From Bacteroides luti (GTDB lineage Bacteria; Bacteroidota; Bacteroidia; Bacteroidales; Bacteroidaceae), in assembly GCF_900128905.1 (NCBI RefSeq), contig NZ_FQTV01000021.1:1-64000 (forward strand): 64,000 bases of DNA, given 5' to 3'. Position 1 is the first letter of the stretch, and every line of letters starts with the position of its first letter. The notes beneath the pieces were generated by a model, which was not told the DNA's origin, did no database searches, and was given only the letters and a program-made list of their open reading frames with translations. Position numbers and translations under genes: made by a program. Positions 44,406 to 53,589 of this stretch are shown piece by piece.

Positions 44406-45125
44406 CTATATAAATATCTTTAAATCCTTAAGTTGAATTTTACCTTCATAAAGCGCTTTCCCAAAAATTACAGCGGGAACTTTAGCTTCTTCAAGTTTTA
44501 TAATATCATCAATACAGCTAACTCCTCCACTTGCAATTAAGTAGAGTGAAGGATATTCTTCTAGTATTTCTTTATAAAGATCAGTAGATGGTCCTTGTAA
44601 CATACCATCACATTCTATATCCGTACAAATTACTTTTTTAATCCCCTTTTTTATATATTGATCAAGGAAAGGCATCAGTTCAACATCTGTACCTTCTTTC
44701 CATCCACTTACTGCAATTTTCTTATCTTTGACGTCTGCTCCAAGTATAATTTTGTCACTTCCATATTTACTGATCCATTCAGAAAACAGTTCAGGCTCTT
44801 TTACGGCAATGCTTCCGCCGGTAATCATTTGTGCTCCGCTGTTGAAAGCAATATTCAGATCTTCATCACTCTTAATACCTCCCCCAAAGTCTATGATTAA
44901 AGATGTTTGAGTTGCGATCTTTTCCAGGATATGATAATTGACAATATGATGAGATTTAGCTCCGTCAAGGTCAACAACATGAAGTCGGCGGATGCCGTTT
45001 GCTTCAAATTCCTTTGCTACCTCAACAGGACTCTCATTATATACTTTTTTGCTATCATAATCACCTTTGGAAAGGCGGACGCATTTTCCTTCAATAATAT
45101 CAATAGCAGGAATGATTTCAATCAT
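44406..45125 (-). CDS. hisA: ProFAR isomerase
   Basis: 239 residues, a (beta-alpha)8 barrel. Catalytic Asp near residue 8 in IPAIDIIEGKCVRLSKGDY and the second in VICTDIECDGM; the phosphate loops are IDFGGGIKSDED and LIASGGVSCIDDI. It converts ProFAR to PRFAR, the substrate of HisF/HisH, and lies between those two genes. Confidence 0.96.
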   Translation of the reverse strand: MIEIIPAIDIIEGKCVRLSKGDYDSKKVYNESPVEVAKEFEANGIRRLHVVDLDGAKSHHIVNYHILEKIATQTSLIIDFGGGIKSDEDLNIAFNSGAQMITGGSIAVKEPELFSEWISKYGSDKIILGADVKDKKIAVSGWKEGTDVELMPFLDQYIKKGIKKVICTDIECDGMLQGPSTDLYKEILEEYPSLYLIASGGVSCIDDIIKLEEAKVPAVIFGKALYEGKIQLKDLKIFI

Positions 45126-45135
45126 ATTCTATAAT

Positions 45136-45732
45136 TTATAATGGTAAGTTGATGAAGTTTTCTAATATGCGTTCTCCTACTTTTCCGCTTTTTTCCGGGT
45201 GGAACTGTGTAGCATAAAAGTTATCTTTTTGTAATGACGCGCTAAACGGATGTATGTAATCTGTTGTAGCTATAGTAAATTCGTTGAAAGGAACATAAAA
45301 GCTATGCACAAAGTAAACAAATTCCTCTTTGGTAAATCCGTTATAAAGATCTCCCTTTACATCACAGATAGTGTTCCATCCCATGTGGGGAACTTTATCT
45401 TCATGTTTTTCAGGATGGAAAAGCTTTACTTCAGTTGGGAAGATATTCAGGCAATCAGCATTGCCCTCTTCTGAATGGCTACACATAAGCTGCATACCCA
45501 GACAAATACCTAAAACCGGTTGCTTTAAATCAACAATCAGTTTATCCAGACCGTTGGTTTTTAAATGTTGCATAGTTGTAGCAGCTTCACCAACTCCCGG
45601 AAAAATTACTTTATCAGCTTTAGCCAGAATCTCCTTATCGGCAGTTACTACTGCATTTATACCCAAACGACGTAAAGCATGATCTACCGAATAGATGTTT
45701 CCTGCATTATATTTTACAATAGCTATATTCAT
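45136..45732 (-). CDS. hisH: Imidazole glycerol phosphate synthase, glutaminase subunit
   Basis: 198 residues, class I glutamine amidotransferase. The nucleophile Cys is in LGICLGMQLM, the oxyanion region in VIFPGVGEAATTM, and the His/Glu pair in ATQFHPEKSG. It supplies ammonia to HisF. Confidence 0.96.
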   Translation of the reverse strand: MNIAIVKYNAGNIYSVDHALRRLGINAVVTADKEILAKADKVIFPGVGEAATTMQHLKTNGLDKLIVDLKQPVLGICLGMQLMCSHSEEGNADCLNIFPTEVKLFHPEKHEDKVPHMGWNTICDVKGDLYNGFTKEEFVYFVHSFYVPFNEFTIATTDYIHPFSASLQKDNFYATQFHPEKSGKVGERILENFINLPL

Positions 45733-45738
45733 TTATCT

Positions 45739-46617
45739 TTAACTAAAGATTACAGTTTTATTCTTGTAAGCCAGAACTTTACGTTCAATATGTTTTTGTA
45801 CTGCACGTGAAAGAACAATCTTTTCAAGATCCTTTCCTTTATTAACCAAATCTTCCACAGTATCCTTGTGAGTGATACGAACCACATCCTGTTCAAGAAT
45901 AGGACCGGCATCAAGCTCAGTAGTAACATAGTGACTGGTTGCACCAATAATTTTTACACCTCTTTCAAAAGCTGCATGATAAGGCTTAGCACCTACGAAT
46001 GCCGGAAGGAAAGAGTGGTGTATATTGATAATTCTGTTAGGATAAGAATTGATCATGTTCTCTGATATAACCTGCATATATCTGGCTAAAACAATAAAGT
46101 TCACTTTATGTTTAGCAAGAAGCTCCATTTCTTTAGCTTCCTGTTCGGCTTTTGTTTCCTTAGTTATAGGGAAAAGGTAGAACGGAATACCAAATTTATC
46201 TGCTACATGCTGCAAGTTAGGGTGATTACTTATAATAAGAGGAATTTCCACATTCCATTCACCGTTAGCATAACGTGCAAGCATGTCAAACAAGCAGTGA
46301 GACATTTTAGAAACAAATATCGCCATGCGTGGTTTAACATCCGAGAAATATAGACGGAAGTTCATCTCATACTTCTGAGCGTACAAAGTATCAAAGTAAT
46401 CTTCTATTTTTTCTCTTGGGATAAGAAAGTCGCTTAGTTCCCACTCAATTCTCATAAAGAAAATGTTTTCAATATGATCAACGTACTGATCAAGATAAAC
46501 AATATTTCCTTTATTAATCGTAATAAAATCTGTTACCGCGGATATAATCCCTGGTTTATCGGGACAGTGAAGTAACAACTTTGCGGTATTTTTGTTTGCT
46601 TGCATCTTATTTATCAT
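45739..46617 (-). CDS. purU: Formyltetrahydrofolate deformylase
   Basis: 292 residues as written; the second ATG at 46605 (MQANKNTAKLL) gives 288 and is equally likely. An N-terminal ACT domain (about 10-85, LLHCPDKPGIISAVTDFI) precedes a formyltransferase-like hydrolase domain with SHCLFDML, ISNHPNLQHVADKFGIPF, INIHHSFLPAFVGAKPYHAA and the catalytic Asp in SHYVTTELDAGPILEQ. It releases formate from 10-formyl-THF. First gene of the purU-his-ftsE-lys operon; a TATTTTTG -7-like box lies at 46645-46638. Confidence 0.94.
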   Translation of the reverse strand: MINKMQANKNTAKLLLHCPDKPGIISAVTDFITINKGNIVYLDQYVDHIENIFFMRIEWELSDFLIPREKIEDYFDTLYAQKYEMNFRLYFSDVKPRMAIFVSKMSHCLFDMLARYANGEWNVEIPLIISNHPNLQHVADKFGIPFYLFPITKETKAEQEAKEMELLAKHKVNFIVLARYMQVISENMINSYPNRIINIHHSFLPAFVGAKPYHAAFERGVKIIGATSHYVTTELDAGPILEQDVVRITHKDTVEDLVNKGKDLEKIVLSRAVQKHIERKVLAYKNKTVIFS

Positions 46618-46781
46618 TAGTTATCATTATGAGTTCGCAAAAATAGCGAATTATTGCCAAAGAATGAATTATTAAAGCAAGAAGTTTGTATTAAATGTTA
46701 TTGTTTGTCACTTCGAACTGAATAAAACATGCTTTTATGAGACTAAAATGAATAAAAAATGAGTTTTTTTTCTTTTAGTAC

Positions 46782-46811
46782 TTGCAGGAATGAAAAAAAT
46801 GTCTACCTTTG
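46782..46811 (+). promoter_or_regulatory. Promoter of the tRNA-Asp pair
   Basis: TTG (46782-46784), exactly 19 bp, TACCTTTG (46804-46811): a consensus Bacteroidetes promoter 36 bp before the first tRNA. Confidence 0.8.
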
Positions 46812-46847
46812 CATCCGCAATCAGAAATGATAGCAATACAAAATATT

Positions 46848-46921
46848 GGTGCGTTAGTTCAGTTGGTTAGAATACATGCCTGTCACGCATGGGGTCACGA
46901 GTTCGAGTCTCGTACGCACCG
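46848..46921 (+). tRNA. tRNA-Asp (GTC), copy 1
   Basis: 74 nt cloverleaf: acceptor GGTGCGT/ACGCACC, anticodon loop CTGTCAC with GTC, T-arm GAGTTCGAGTCTC. The CCA end is encoded directly after the discriminator G (46922-46924). Confidence 0.97.
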
Positions 46922-46977
46922 CCAAAGTTAAATTTGTATTTGCAATCATAAATGATAGTGTTTTTTATTGAAATATT

Positions 46978-47051
46978 GGTGCGTTAGTTCAGTTGGTTAG
47001 AATACATGCCTGTCACGCATGGGGTCACGAGTTCGAGTCTCGTACGCACCG
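46978..47051 (+). tRNA. tRNA-Asp (GTC), copy 2 (island target)
   Basis: Identical to copy 1 over all 74 nt, 56 bp downstream. Here the discriminator G is followed by CAAG, so CCA must be added after transcription. Its last 14 bases form part of the 24 bp repeat that marks the island's left end. Confidence 0.97.
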
Positions 47052-47058
47052 CAAGAGA

Positions 47059-47092
47059 AGCCTCAAAAACTAAGTTTTTGAGGCTTTTTTTT
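47059..47092 (+). terminator. Terminator after tRNA-Asp copy 2
   Basis: AGCCTCAAAAACT (47059-47071) pairs perfectly with AGTTTTTGAGGCT (47073-47085), then T7. It lies just inside the island, so it was probably brought by it. Confidence 0.9.
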
Positions 47093-47289
47093 GTGCGCCG
47101 TGCATGGTGTATAACTTGGAAATCAGGGATCAGTCAATAAATTGGGGATCCTGAGGGATTTAAAGCTTAAGTATAAATTAAAATTTGGACGTGATTAAAT
47201 TTGGCCCATTTGCTCCAAACTGTTCTTTGTGTTTTGAAATAGAGTTAGCTACAGAGCCATAGAAGATGGAGTTTGTCTTAAATGTATGT

Positions 47290-47412
47290 TATCAGATTAT
47301 TCTGATTAAAGCCACAAATTCAAGTCAGTTTACTTGAATAACCCTTGCAACTAACTGTTTTTCAATTCTTTCAAAGAACTATTTTTATTTTTAATGGAAC
47401 AGCAATGATTTC
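47290..47412 (-). mobile_element. End remnant of an IS4/DUF4372-type element
   Basis: Read as reverse complement this stretch matches the first 100 or so bases of the IS remnant at 52058 (shared tip ATCATTGCTGT-CCATTAAAA, then GTTAGTTG and GATTTGAATTT-like segments, with scattered mismatches). It is therefore a diverged solo end in opposite orientation, and the two ends bracket the DUF262 genes. The rest of 47093-47289 shows nothing I can name. Confidence 0.6.
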
Positions 47413-47422
47413 AGGTTATGTA

Positions 47423-49813
47423 TTAGTCTTTATTTTCAATAAGTCTAACTAGTAGTATACCTAAATCAATATAGTCCATTGTGTTTTCATTCTTTGGAAG
47501 ATCTATTGTCACATTTCTTTCTTCCTGAGCTTTAACTATAAGTTCAGGATGCTTATATGTGATTGTTGAAACTATATCTACGAGTGACTCTATAAACCAG
47601 ACTCCATTTTTAAAACTAATAGCAGCTCCACAACTTGTAATCAGAATTGGGCTGCATCCATGATCGTCAAGTTGGTAGATTTGGCTGTTACCTAAACGAT
47701 TCCAAAGAATATTGGTCATCATCATCCACTCAAGATTGTTTTCACTATGTTGCGAACTATTAAGAATAATTAAGTCAAGAGGATTTTCGTCACGATTATC
47801 CCATACACCCATGCCATACCGGGTATAATCCCTGTTTGATTCGGATGGATACTTGGCTAAATAGTATTTCCAATCACGGATGGAGAACTCCATGCACTTT
47901 TTTTCAGGTGACTTCAGTTCGGCTGGTACTGGCATCTTGTCAAGTATTTGTAAGATGCTTTCTTGATTTCTGCGCTGACCATACCTGATATAGAAGTTAC
48001 TGAGATTCCATTGTGTAGTAAGAAAGTAGCGGCGTACACTACTTCCTCCATCTTTTTGCATATAAGGATCATACTGCATGTATTCAATCTCAGAATCGAG
48101 TTGAGCAATACGGATTCTCTCAAAATATTCAGAATACTCATCCGAAAATACAGTTTCAAACTTAACAAGAAGTCTTAGTAGTTTTGCTGCATCAAGAGGC
48201 TCTGTAACTTTGTAATCCTCTACAGTTGTTTCATCAAGGCAGAAATCCATGAAGAGAGACAATGAACATTGGAGTATATTGTGATTCTCATACTTTATAA
48301 GAAGTTCATAGTCCATAGTATCCAGATACCTCTGTTTCTTGTACTCTTCATTCCATGCATTCTGTGTAAATGCTAGTTTATGAATTTTACCATCAATGGT
48401 TATAGCTTCATCTTTATCATAGTAAACGTCAATTCCTTCGTGGTCTATAATATATTTAACTTCAGTCAAGAAGCTGGGGAGCTTATCGGTACGTGCATCT
48501 ACAACGCGGACGTTGGATGTCATTAGGTTGTGTATTATTCTCAAACACTTCTTGCTTACTTTTTCACTTGCTTCCCTTTTATAAAGCAGATATAAAGCAT
48601 AGAAATAAATAATTTCTGGAACTGTCAGATCGCCAAGCATCGCTAACTCAAATACAGAATTACGTTTACGGCTCCAGAACAGACGGATACTGTCATCTCG
48701 ACCAACTATCGAATCAGAAAAGTAGAAATATTTAAACCACAATTTATCGAACCCTTCATTCTTATGAATTTTGTATAGTGTGTTGAATATATCAATTACA
48801 TCCTCAATGCCTCCTTTATCAGAGAAAATATTCCTAATAGTCGGTTCTTTCTGATCTAAGGACGGAAGGTTTCTACGATAGAATTCTAGACGGAATATAT
48901 TATTGAAAAGTGTAGAATACTTTTTGTCCGCTTCCTGAGTTATATCGAGGGAAACACGTTTGTTGTCAAGTGTCTTATTGGTATAGTCCCATACAATGTC
49001 TATCCACTCTGTATCCATTTTTTTTGAGAAGACATCTTTTAAGTCTTTGTCAACCATATCAATGTCTGCCATCATGTTCGACTTGAATATTTCAAACTGT
49101 GTGAGCTTCTTTCCACGTGCATTCATTTTAATGAAGAGATCATCAGTCAAACCGAAATCTTCCAGCGAGAGTGTATAAAATTTGATGTAATCGCCATCTA
49201 TTAGACGTTTCCAGAGGCAAGGAGTAAGATTGTTTACATCTATTTCTGCACACTTACTCTCGATTTTATGAAGAACATTAAGCATGGATAAGATAGTTGG
49301 ATCACTGTTATATGTGCTCAGGTAGAGGGCATCATCTTCGATAAGCTCCTTGATATTATTAATCCCAGGTTTATAGCTCTTGAGTAAATTTTTACGGATT
49401 TCCTTCACTAAATGTAGGCAGAACTCGGTTGCAGATTGGCGAGTCTCATATCTGAACTTAGTCAAGATGTCTACTTCCTCTTGAGAGACTATATTTCCTT
49501 GTTCGTCTCTAAGTAGGGATGCATAGAAATGGAGGAGGAATAGCGTGGTCAAACGTTGTTGGCCATCAAGTGGAATCAAGCCGCCGATAATTTTATTTTT
49601 ACGAACGTATGATCCGCCGTATATAAAGTCAAGGATGTTAGTGTTCTTGCTTTTGACAGCCTGCAAGATTCCTTCAAGAATATCATTCAGCACTTCAGCT
49701 ACTTTGTCTTCTTGTCTTCCATAAGCGTAGTCGCGCTGAACTTTGGGGATGATAATGGTATTTTCATCAATTAACAGTTGATGAAAAGTTGTAAGTTTAC
49801 CTATATTATTCAT
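47423..49813 (-). CDS. DUF262-family protein without HNH (partner B)
   Basis: 796 residues. The DUF262 ParB-like nucleotide-binding signature is at the N terminus: IIIPKVQRDYAYG (about 21-33) and GGLIPLDGQQRLTTLFLLHFY (about 77-98). Further motifs include FIKMNARGKKLTQFEIFKS. No DUF1524 HNH motif is seen; the last 350 residues are unrecognised. DUF262 proteins include the GmrSD type IV restriction enzymes. It overlaps its partner gene by 8 bp, so the two are coupled. A role in phage or foreign-DNA defence is inferred from family, pairing and island location. Confidence 0.8.
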   Translation of the reverse strand: MNNIGKLTTFHQLLIDENTIIIPKVQRDYAYGRQEDKVAEVLNDILEGILQAVKSKNTNILDFIYGGSYVRKNKIIGGLIPLDGQQRLTTLFLLHFYASLLRDEQGNIVSQEEVDILTKFRYETRQSATEFCLHLVKEIRKNLLKSYKPGINNIKELIEDDALYLSTYNSDPTILSMLNVLHKIESKCAEIDVNNLTPCLWKRLIDGDYIKFYTLSLEDFGLTDDLFIKMNARGKKLTQFEIFKSNMMADIDMVDKDLKDVFSKKMDTEWIDIVWDYTNKTLDNKRVSLDITQEADKKYSTLFNNIFRLEFYRRNLPSLDQKEPTIRNIFSDKGGIEDVIDIFNTLYKIHKNEGFDKLWFKYFYFSDSIVGRDDSIRLFWSRKRNSVFELAMLGDLTVPEIIYFYALYLLYKREASEKVSKKCLRIIHNLMTSNVRVVDARTDKLPSFLTEVKYIIDHEGIDVYYDKDEAITIDGKIHKLAFTQNAWNEEYKKQRYLDTMDYELLIKYENHNILQCSLSLFMDFCLDETTVEDYKVTEPLDAAKLLRLLVKFETVFSDEYSEYFERIRIAQLDSEIEYMQYDPYMQKDGGSSVRRYFLTTQWNLSNFYIRYGQRRNQESILQILDKMPVPAELKSPEKKCMEFSIRDWKYYLAKYPSESNRDYTRYGMGVWDNRDENPLDLIILNSSQHSENNLEWMMMTNILWNRLGNSQIYQLDDHGCSPILITSCGAAISFKNGVWFIESLVDIVSTITYKHPELIVKAQEERNVTIDLPKNENTMDYIDLGILLVRLIENKD

Positions 49814-51848
49814 ACTTATTTTCTTCCTTTGATTCTATATTTTCTGTTGTTTCTTCCTTATCAGGGTTAGTAGTATTAAGGACTTTCTCCAGTATGTTCT
49901 TTATTGCATTGAGATAATTCTTTCTGTCCTCTTCGCTCCAATAAAATGATTGTTGTACGCTGAAATCTTCCTTGTTTTTGTTGTAGTACTTCAAGAAAAC
50001 AAGCCGGGTACAGTATGGAATGTATTCACCTTCTGCATCCTTTTTCATAATTAGCTGCCGTTTAACCTCAAATACAGAGTTCCCAATTGATGTATTCACA
50101 CTACCACTGAGTAAAGCCATATTGGAAATATTATGAACTTCTGGCGATCCACCTTCAGCTTTAGCCATATTATCGAAGTATGCATTTACGCTATCAAAGC
50201 ATTTGGTAAAATCATTGAATACGAAGGTATTGACTTTTACAATATTTCTCTTTTCTTCCAACATCTCAATCAATTTTGTTGGCTCGAATGATTCATTATC
50301 CTTGAAGCGTTTCTGCAAGTGCTTCAGAGCCTTAATATTTTCATCTATCCACTCTATCCACTTTTGCTTGTCGGTTCGGTCAATGCGCTCTGAGTTCTGG
50401 GCATGGATATGCTCCAGAGTCCAATTTGTAGCTTTATAGAGTTCAAATGGAAACTTATCCTGTGTGGTGGCTATACGTGTAGACTCCACATTGAAGAAGA
50501 AGAGCAAACGGTTGAGTTCGGTTCGGTTTTCATCATAGCTGTAGCTATACACATCGGCATCCGTATTATTGTTGGTTAAATGAAGCTTGATGAGCCAATC
50601 AAGGCTCTTGCTGAACTTTGTTTTTGTCATCTTAGCTGATTTGTCGAGTAAATCTACCAACGCATTATTATCTGTTTCGGCAATTAAGTAGCCAATCTTA
50701 TGGTAATAGTTACGATCTGTATACCAAGAGAAAAGTGTAGCAAAGTAATTCTCTACTTTCAGCCATAAATGCCACAGACCTTCTACATCATTTTTTTCTC
50801 GCATCATCTCTTCGAAACGCAGGAAAGTAGTAAGCTCGTCTTTATCGTTAGGCTTCTTCTTTGAGATTAAGTCAAAGAGATACTCAATACGGCTACTGTA
50901 GCCTTTATCAGAAGCGTCTTTCTTTACAAAAGCCCAAAATTTGGGTTGACGCAGTTGCTTTTCAATGATATCCCACTGCTCAATGATATGAGCTTGTTTA
51001 CGGGCTTGCTCGCGTTCGATAACGATATTCTGAACTTCTTCAGGATAACCGTTTATCAATGCCTCTTCATATTCGTAAACAGCTGAATCGGATAGAAACA
51101 TGGCACGAATAAGCTCAGCATTATTGAGTGAAACCTTTTTGTCATTCAGACGCTTGAAGGTTTCATTAGGATCACTACCGTCGCATAGTTCATACCATAT
51201 AACCTGTACTGACTTTTTATCTTCAATGTCTTTGGGGTGAGTGAAGTTCTCGTAAAAAGAACCTTTGAAGTACCGTAATCCATTACCCCTTGCTTCTCCT
51301 TTCTTAAACCAGCGCATCATGCAGTTGGCTGCTTCAAGAATATGCCAGGAGTCAATATCCAAATCTTCTTGATTCTCTGCATCAATGCGATAGTCATCTT
51401 CGTTATTACGCCGAAGTTTTTCAAAAAAGTTGCCCAGTTCAGGACGTGTTTTGTACCTCAATGTAAATCGCTCTTTGTTATCGCGATCCATCAAGTGAGC
51501 CAAGGCAAAAATGACACGAATGGTTGTTAAACGCTGTTGACCATCGATAACCTCATACCATTTATTGTTGTTGTTTTTTGAGTTTAGACCGTATTTGTTC
51601 TTATCTTCATCCTTAGTTATTTCCTTGATTACTATGGGCTGAAGACAATAAAACTGTCCTTTACCCTTATCAAAAAATGCACAAAGATCATCAAGCAATT
51701 GCTCTACTTGACGTGTTCCCCAACGGTATCCACGTTGATAATCAGGGATAAAGAAGTTCTTGTTGCAAAGCTCAGGTAACGCCCAAAGTTTCAGAATGTT
51801 TTCTTGCCTTGCTTCTTTGACAATTGAGACATCATTATATTCATTCAT
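49806..51848 (-). CDS. DUF262-DUF1524 protein (GmrSD-like, partner A)
   Basis: 680 residues. N-terminal DUF262 motifs are FFIPDYQRGYRWG (about 32-44) and EVIDGQQRLTTIRVIFAL (about 97-114), with FKRLNDKKVSLNNAELIRAMF later. The C-terminal part carries a DUF1524-type HNH motif (NWTLEHIHAQNSERI, near residue 475) followed by a conserved-looking VHNISNMALLSGSVNTSIGN region. This is the architecture of GmrSD-type enzymes that use NTP to cleave modified DNA. It is the first gene of the pair in the tRNA-Asp island, and the tail is acidic and Lys-rich. Confidence 0.88.
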   Translation of the reverse strand: MNEYNDVSIVKEARQENILKLWALPELCNKNFFIPDYQRGYRWGTRQVEQLLDDLCAFFDKGKGQFYCLQPIVIKEITKDEDKNKYGLNSKNNNNKWYEVIDGQQRLTTIRVIFALAHLMDRDNKERFTLRYKTRPELGNFFEKLRRNNEDDYRIDAENQEDLDIDSWHILEAANCMMRWFKKGEARGNGLRYFKGSFYENFTHPKDIEDKKSVQVIWYELCDGSDPNETFKRLNDKKVSLNNAELIRAMFLSDSAVYEYEEALINGYPEEVQNIVIEREQARKQAHIIEQWDIIEKQLRQPKFWAFVKKDASDKGYSSRIEYLFDLISKKKPNDKDELTTFLRFEEMMREKNDVEGLWHLWLKVENYFATLFSWYTDRNYYHKIGYLIAETDNNALVDLLDKSAKMTKTKFSKSLDWLIKLHLTNNNTDADVYSYSYDENRTELNRLLFFFNVESTRIATTQDKFPFELYKATNWTLEHIHAQNSERIDRTDKQKWIEWIDENIKALKHLQKRFKDNESFEPTKLIEMLEEKRNIVKVNTFVFNDFTKCFDSVNAYFDNMAKAEGGSPEVHNISNMALLSGSVNTSIGNSVFEVKRQLIMKKDAEGEYIPYCTRLVFLKYYNKNKEDFSVQQSFYWSEEDRKNYLNAIKNILEKVLNTTNPDKEETTENIESKEENKYE

Positions 51849-52057
51849 GTTTTATATATAATCTGTTGGTAGAATTAAAAGACTAATATCTAAAGGTTGT
51901 ATGTATTACTTCTTCTTGATATATTAAGGATACTCAAGTTTATAATATTCAATCATTGCCTTTATAATTTATATGCAATATTCGTAAAAATAATCTACAC
52001 ATGCAAATAGACTGTAAGAAAGATTGCCATTGCAGAAGAAATATTTTAAGATATAAA

Positions 52058-52529
52058 ATCATTGCTGTCCCATTAAAATCTAAAATGACTCTTTGAAATA
52101 TTTGAAAATTAGTTAGTTGTAAAGGATTTTCGATTAAACGGATTTGAATTTTCATCTTTACAGTCTTAAATAGGATTGTAAATGAATAGAGACAAATTCG
52201 TTTTCGCTCAACTCGTATCGTTCTTAGATAGAAACTGGTTCTACTATATTGTTCGCAAATACGAAGGCAATAAGTATGTTAAGCATTTCACTTGTTGGAA
52301 TCAACTACTTGCGCTGATGCTTGGTCGTTCTCGTTCAAAAAGACATGAAACTGAATAGAAACACATACGAAGTCTTGCAGATCTTAAGTATATCATTGAC
52401 CGACAAAACTCATCTCTGATACCTCTTCAACAAAACTAAATTTCAATATGACAAAGAACGTTTTAGGCTTAATGAGCCAAGTTTATTTGATTTTTAATAA
52501 CGTCCCATTTTTAATGGGACACTAATGAT
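52058..52529 (+). mobile_element. Internally deleted IS4-family (DUF4372-type) element
   Basis: 472 bp with both ends kept: ATCATTGCTGTCCCATTAAAA (52058-52078) and, inverted, TTTTAATGGGACACTAATGAT (52509-52529), 19 of 21 matching. A 5 bp ATAAA flanks each side (52053-52057, 52530-52534), weak evidence because the region is AT-rich. The transposase keeps only its first and last parts, so the element is a short non-autonomous derivative. Confidence 0.75.
52182..52497 (+). pseudogene. Transposase remnant, N and C ends only
   Basis: From ATG 52182 the frame reads MNRDKFVFAQLVSFLDRN..., then KYVKHFTCWNQLLALM, the classic DUF4372 N terminus of IS4-family transposases, and stops at 52358. A second frame closer to the right end reads VLQILSISLTDKTHL, a stop, then YLFNKTKFQYDKERF and ends at 52497, which is the family's C-terminal tail. 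About 300 codons between are missing. Confidence 0.8.
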
Positions 52530-52922
52530 ATAAAATAGTTCTTGATTTTTTAGAATTGGAAGTTATCGCCTAAATAGAGCCCCCTGAACAATAACAATCC
52601 ATTGATTTTCATTAAAATATAAGTGCATATATTCCTCATTTAGCTAAAAATGTTTATCCTTGAGTGTTAAAAGGTGATTTTATGAAGTACAGCTTGCAAG
52701 GAAAACAGTTGAGCATTGATATATTTCGTTCATCTTTAGAGAGTTTGTCTAAGAAACTGTTTTGAATTTATTTAAAAAGGTTTTTTAAGCATGATTTGAC
52801 AAATATTATTTGTAACATTGTTTCGACTGATTCTGTTTTATATTCGTAATACGTGGTTCTCCTTCTTAAATTATTGTTTATGTGAAGATTAGAACTAAGG
52901 TTTATCTCTCGTACGCACCGCA

Positions 52923-52963
52923 AGAGAAGCTCTGAAAACTTAGTTTTTGGGCTTCTCTTTTTT
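52923..52963 (+). terminator. Displaced tRNA-Asp terminator at the island's right end
   Basis: AGAGAAGC (52923-52930) pairs with GCTTCTCT (52951-52958), followed by a T-run. It is adjacent to the right 24 bp repeat and likely is the original terminator of tRNA-Asp. Positions 52530-52906 carry no gene that I can support, only AT-rich DNA and a 27-codon frame at 52683. Confidence 0.7.
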
Positions 52964-53196
52964 ATATTATTTATTTCTTACTATAAATTACAAAATTGAT
53001 TAAACTATTTTTTTGTCTATCTTTTATTTTGATTTAAATAAGTTTGTTTACTCGAAGAGAGTTAGGCAAGGGCTTTTTATGTATTATTATACGAGATAAA
53101 GTTAATGTAGATTTTTTTTTTAATATAAGAATATTAATTTTTAGACACTTATATTTCAGAATTATTGTCTATTTTTGTATAAAAAAGACAAGTATT

Positions 53197-53589
53197 ATGA
53201 ATTGCTCTATATCTTTAGAATGTTTAGTGATTAAAAAGGCCTATATTTTTAGACGTTTACAAAAAGACCCTGAAGTTTTTGTTGGTGCTGAATATCAGCA
53301 ATATAGAGGGTGGAGTTGTAATAAAAGTCGAATGACTAAAAAAGAGTTAGAAAAGCTGCTTACTACTCGCTTAAAAGGTAAATTGGAAATATTAGGCAAT
53401 TTAGCAGAGAAAAGATATAAAAATTATCTTGGGAATTGTGGTGAAGTCCATGCTGCCAATAAAGTATTGAAACAAAACGATACAATAGCAATAAATCAAT
53501 TAACTTTTTCTAATGCGTATCGTCCACGAACATTACAAAAAATAAATTATTGCCAAAATTGTTTAGATACATTTAATATTAGTAATTAA
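53197..53589 (+). CDS. Small protein with deaminase-like zinc motif, possible toxin
   Basis: 130 residues from ATG 53197 (MNCSISLECL). An upstream start at 53044 adds 51 low-complexity residues read across the TATTTTTG promoter box at 53170-53177 and is rejected. The motif C81-G-E83 (GNCGEVHAANKVL) and C119-x-x-C122 (NYCQNCLDTF) match the CxE...CxxC zinc and proton-shuttle pattern of bacterial toxin-type deaminases (YwqJ-like). Its stop overlaps the next gene's start by one base (TAATG). A free-standing deaminase-fold toxin with its immunity protein is the inference; a housekeeping zinc protein cannot be excluded. Confidence 0.55.
   Translation: MNCSISLECLVIKKAYIFRRLQKDPEVFVGAEYQQYRGWSCNKSRMTKKELEKLLTTRLKGKLEILGNLAEKRYKNYLGNCGEVHAANKVLKQNDTIAINQLTFSNAYRPRTLQKINYCQNCLDTFNISN

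Larger units (their letters stand above)
47038..52930. mobile_element. 5.9 kb tRNA-Asp-targeted island, no integrase
   Basis: A 24 bp direct repeat, TCTCGTACGCACC followed by GCAAGAGAAGC, is found at 47038-47061 (3' end of tRNA-Asp copy 2) and at 52907-52930. Terminator-like stems follow both copies and resemble one another, as expected if integration replaced the tRNA 3' end and pushed the original one to the right. The island carries the DUF262 gene pair and IS remnants. There is no recombinase, so it is immobile alone or was moved in trans. Confidence 0.75.

Noticed and set aside
47093..47289. Palindromic GGGATC words as another 22 bp array
   Set aside because: Spacings are irregular (19 and 10 bp) and only two clear copies exist.
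52683..52766. 27-codon ORF MKYSLQGKQL...
   Set aside because: Too short, no promoter or family; possibly IS debris, not supportable as a gene.
53044..53196. Longer N terminus (51 residues) for the deaminase-like protein
   Set aside because: The stretch is T-rich, low-complexity and contains the -7 promoter box at 53170-53177; the ATG at 53197 fits the promoter.
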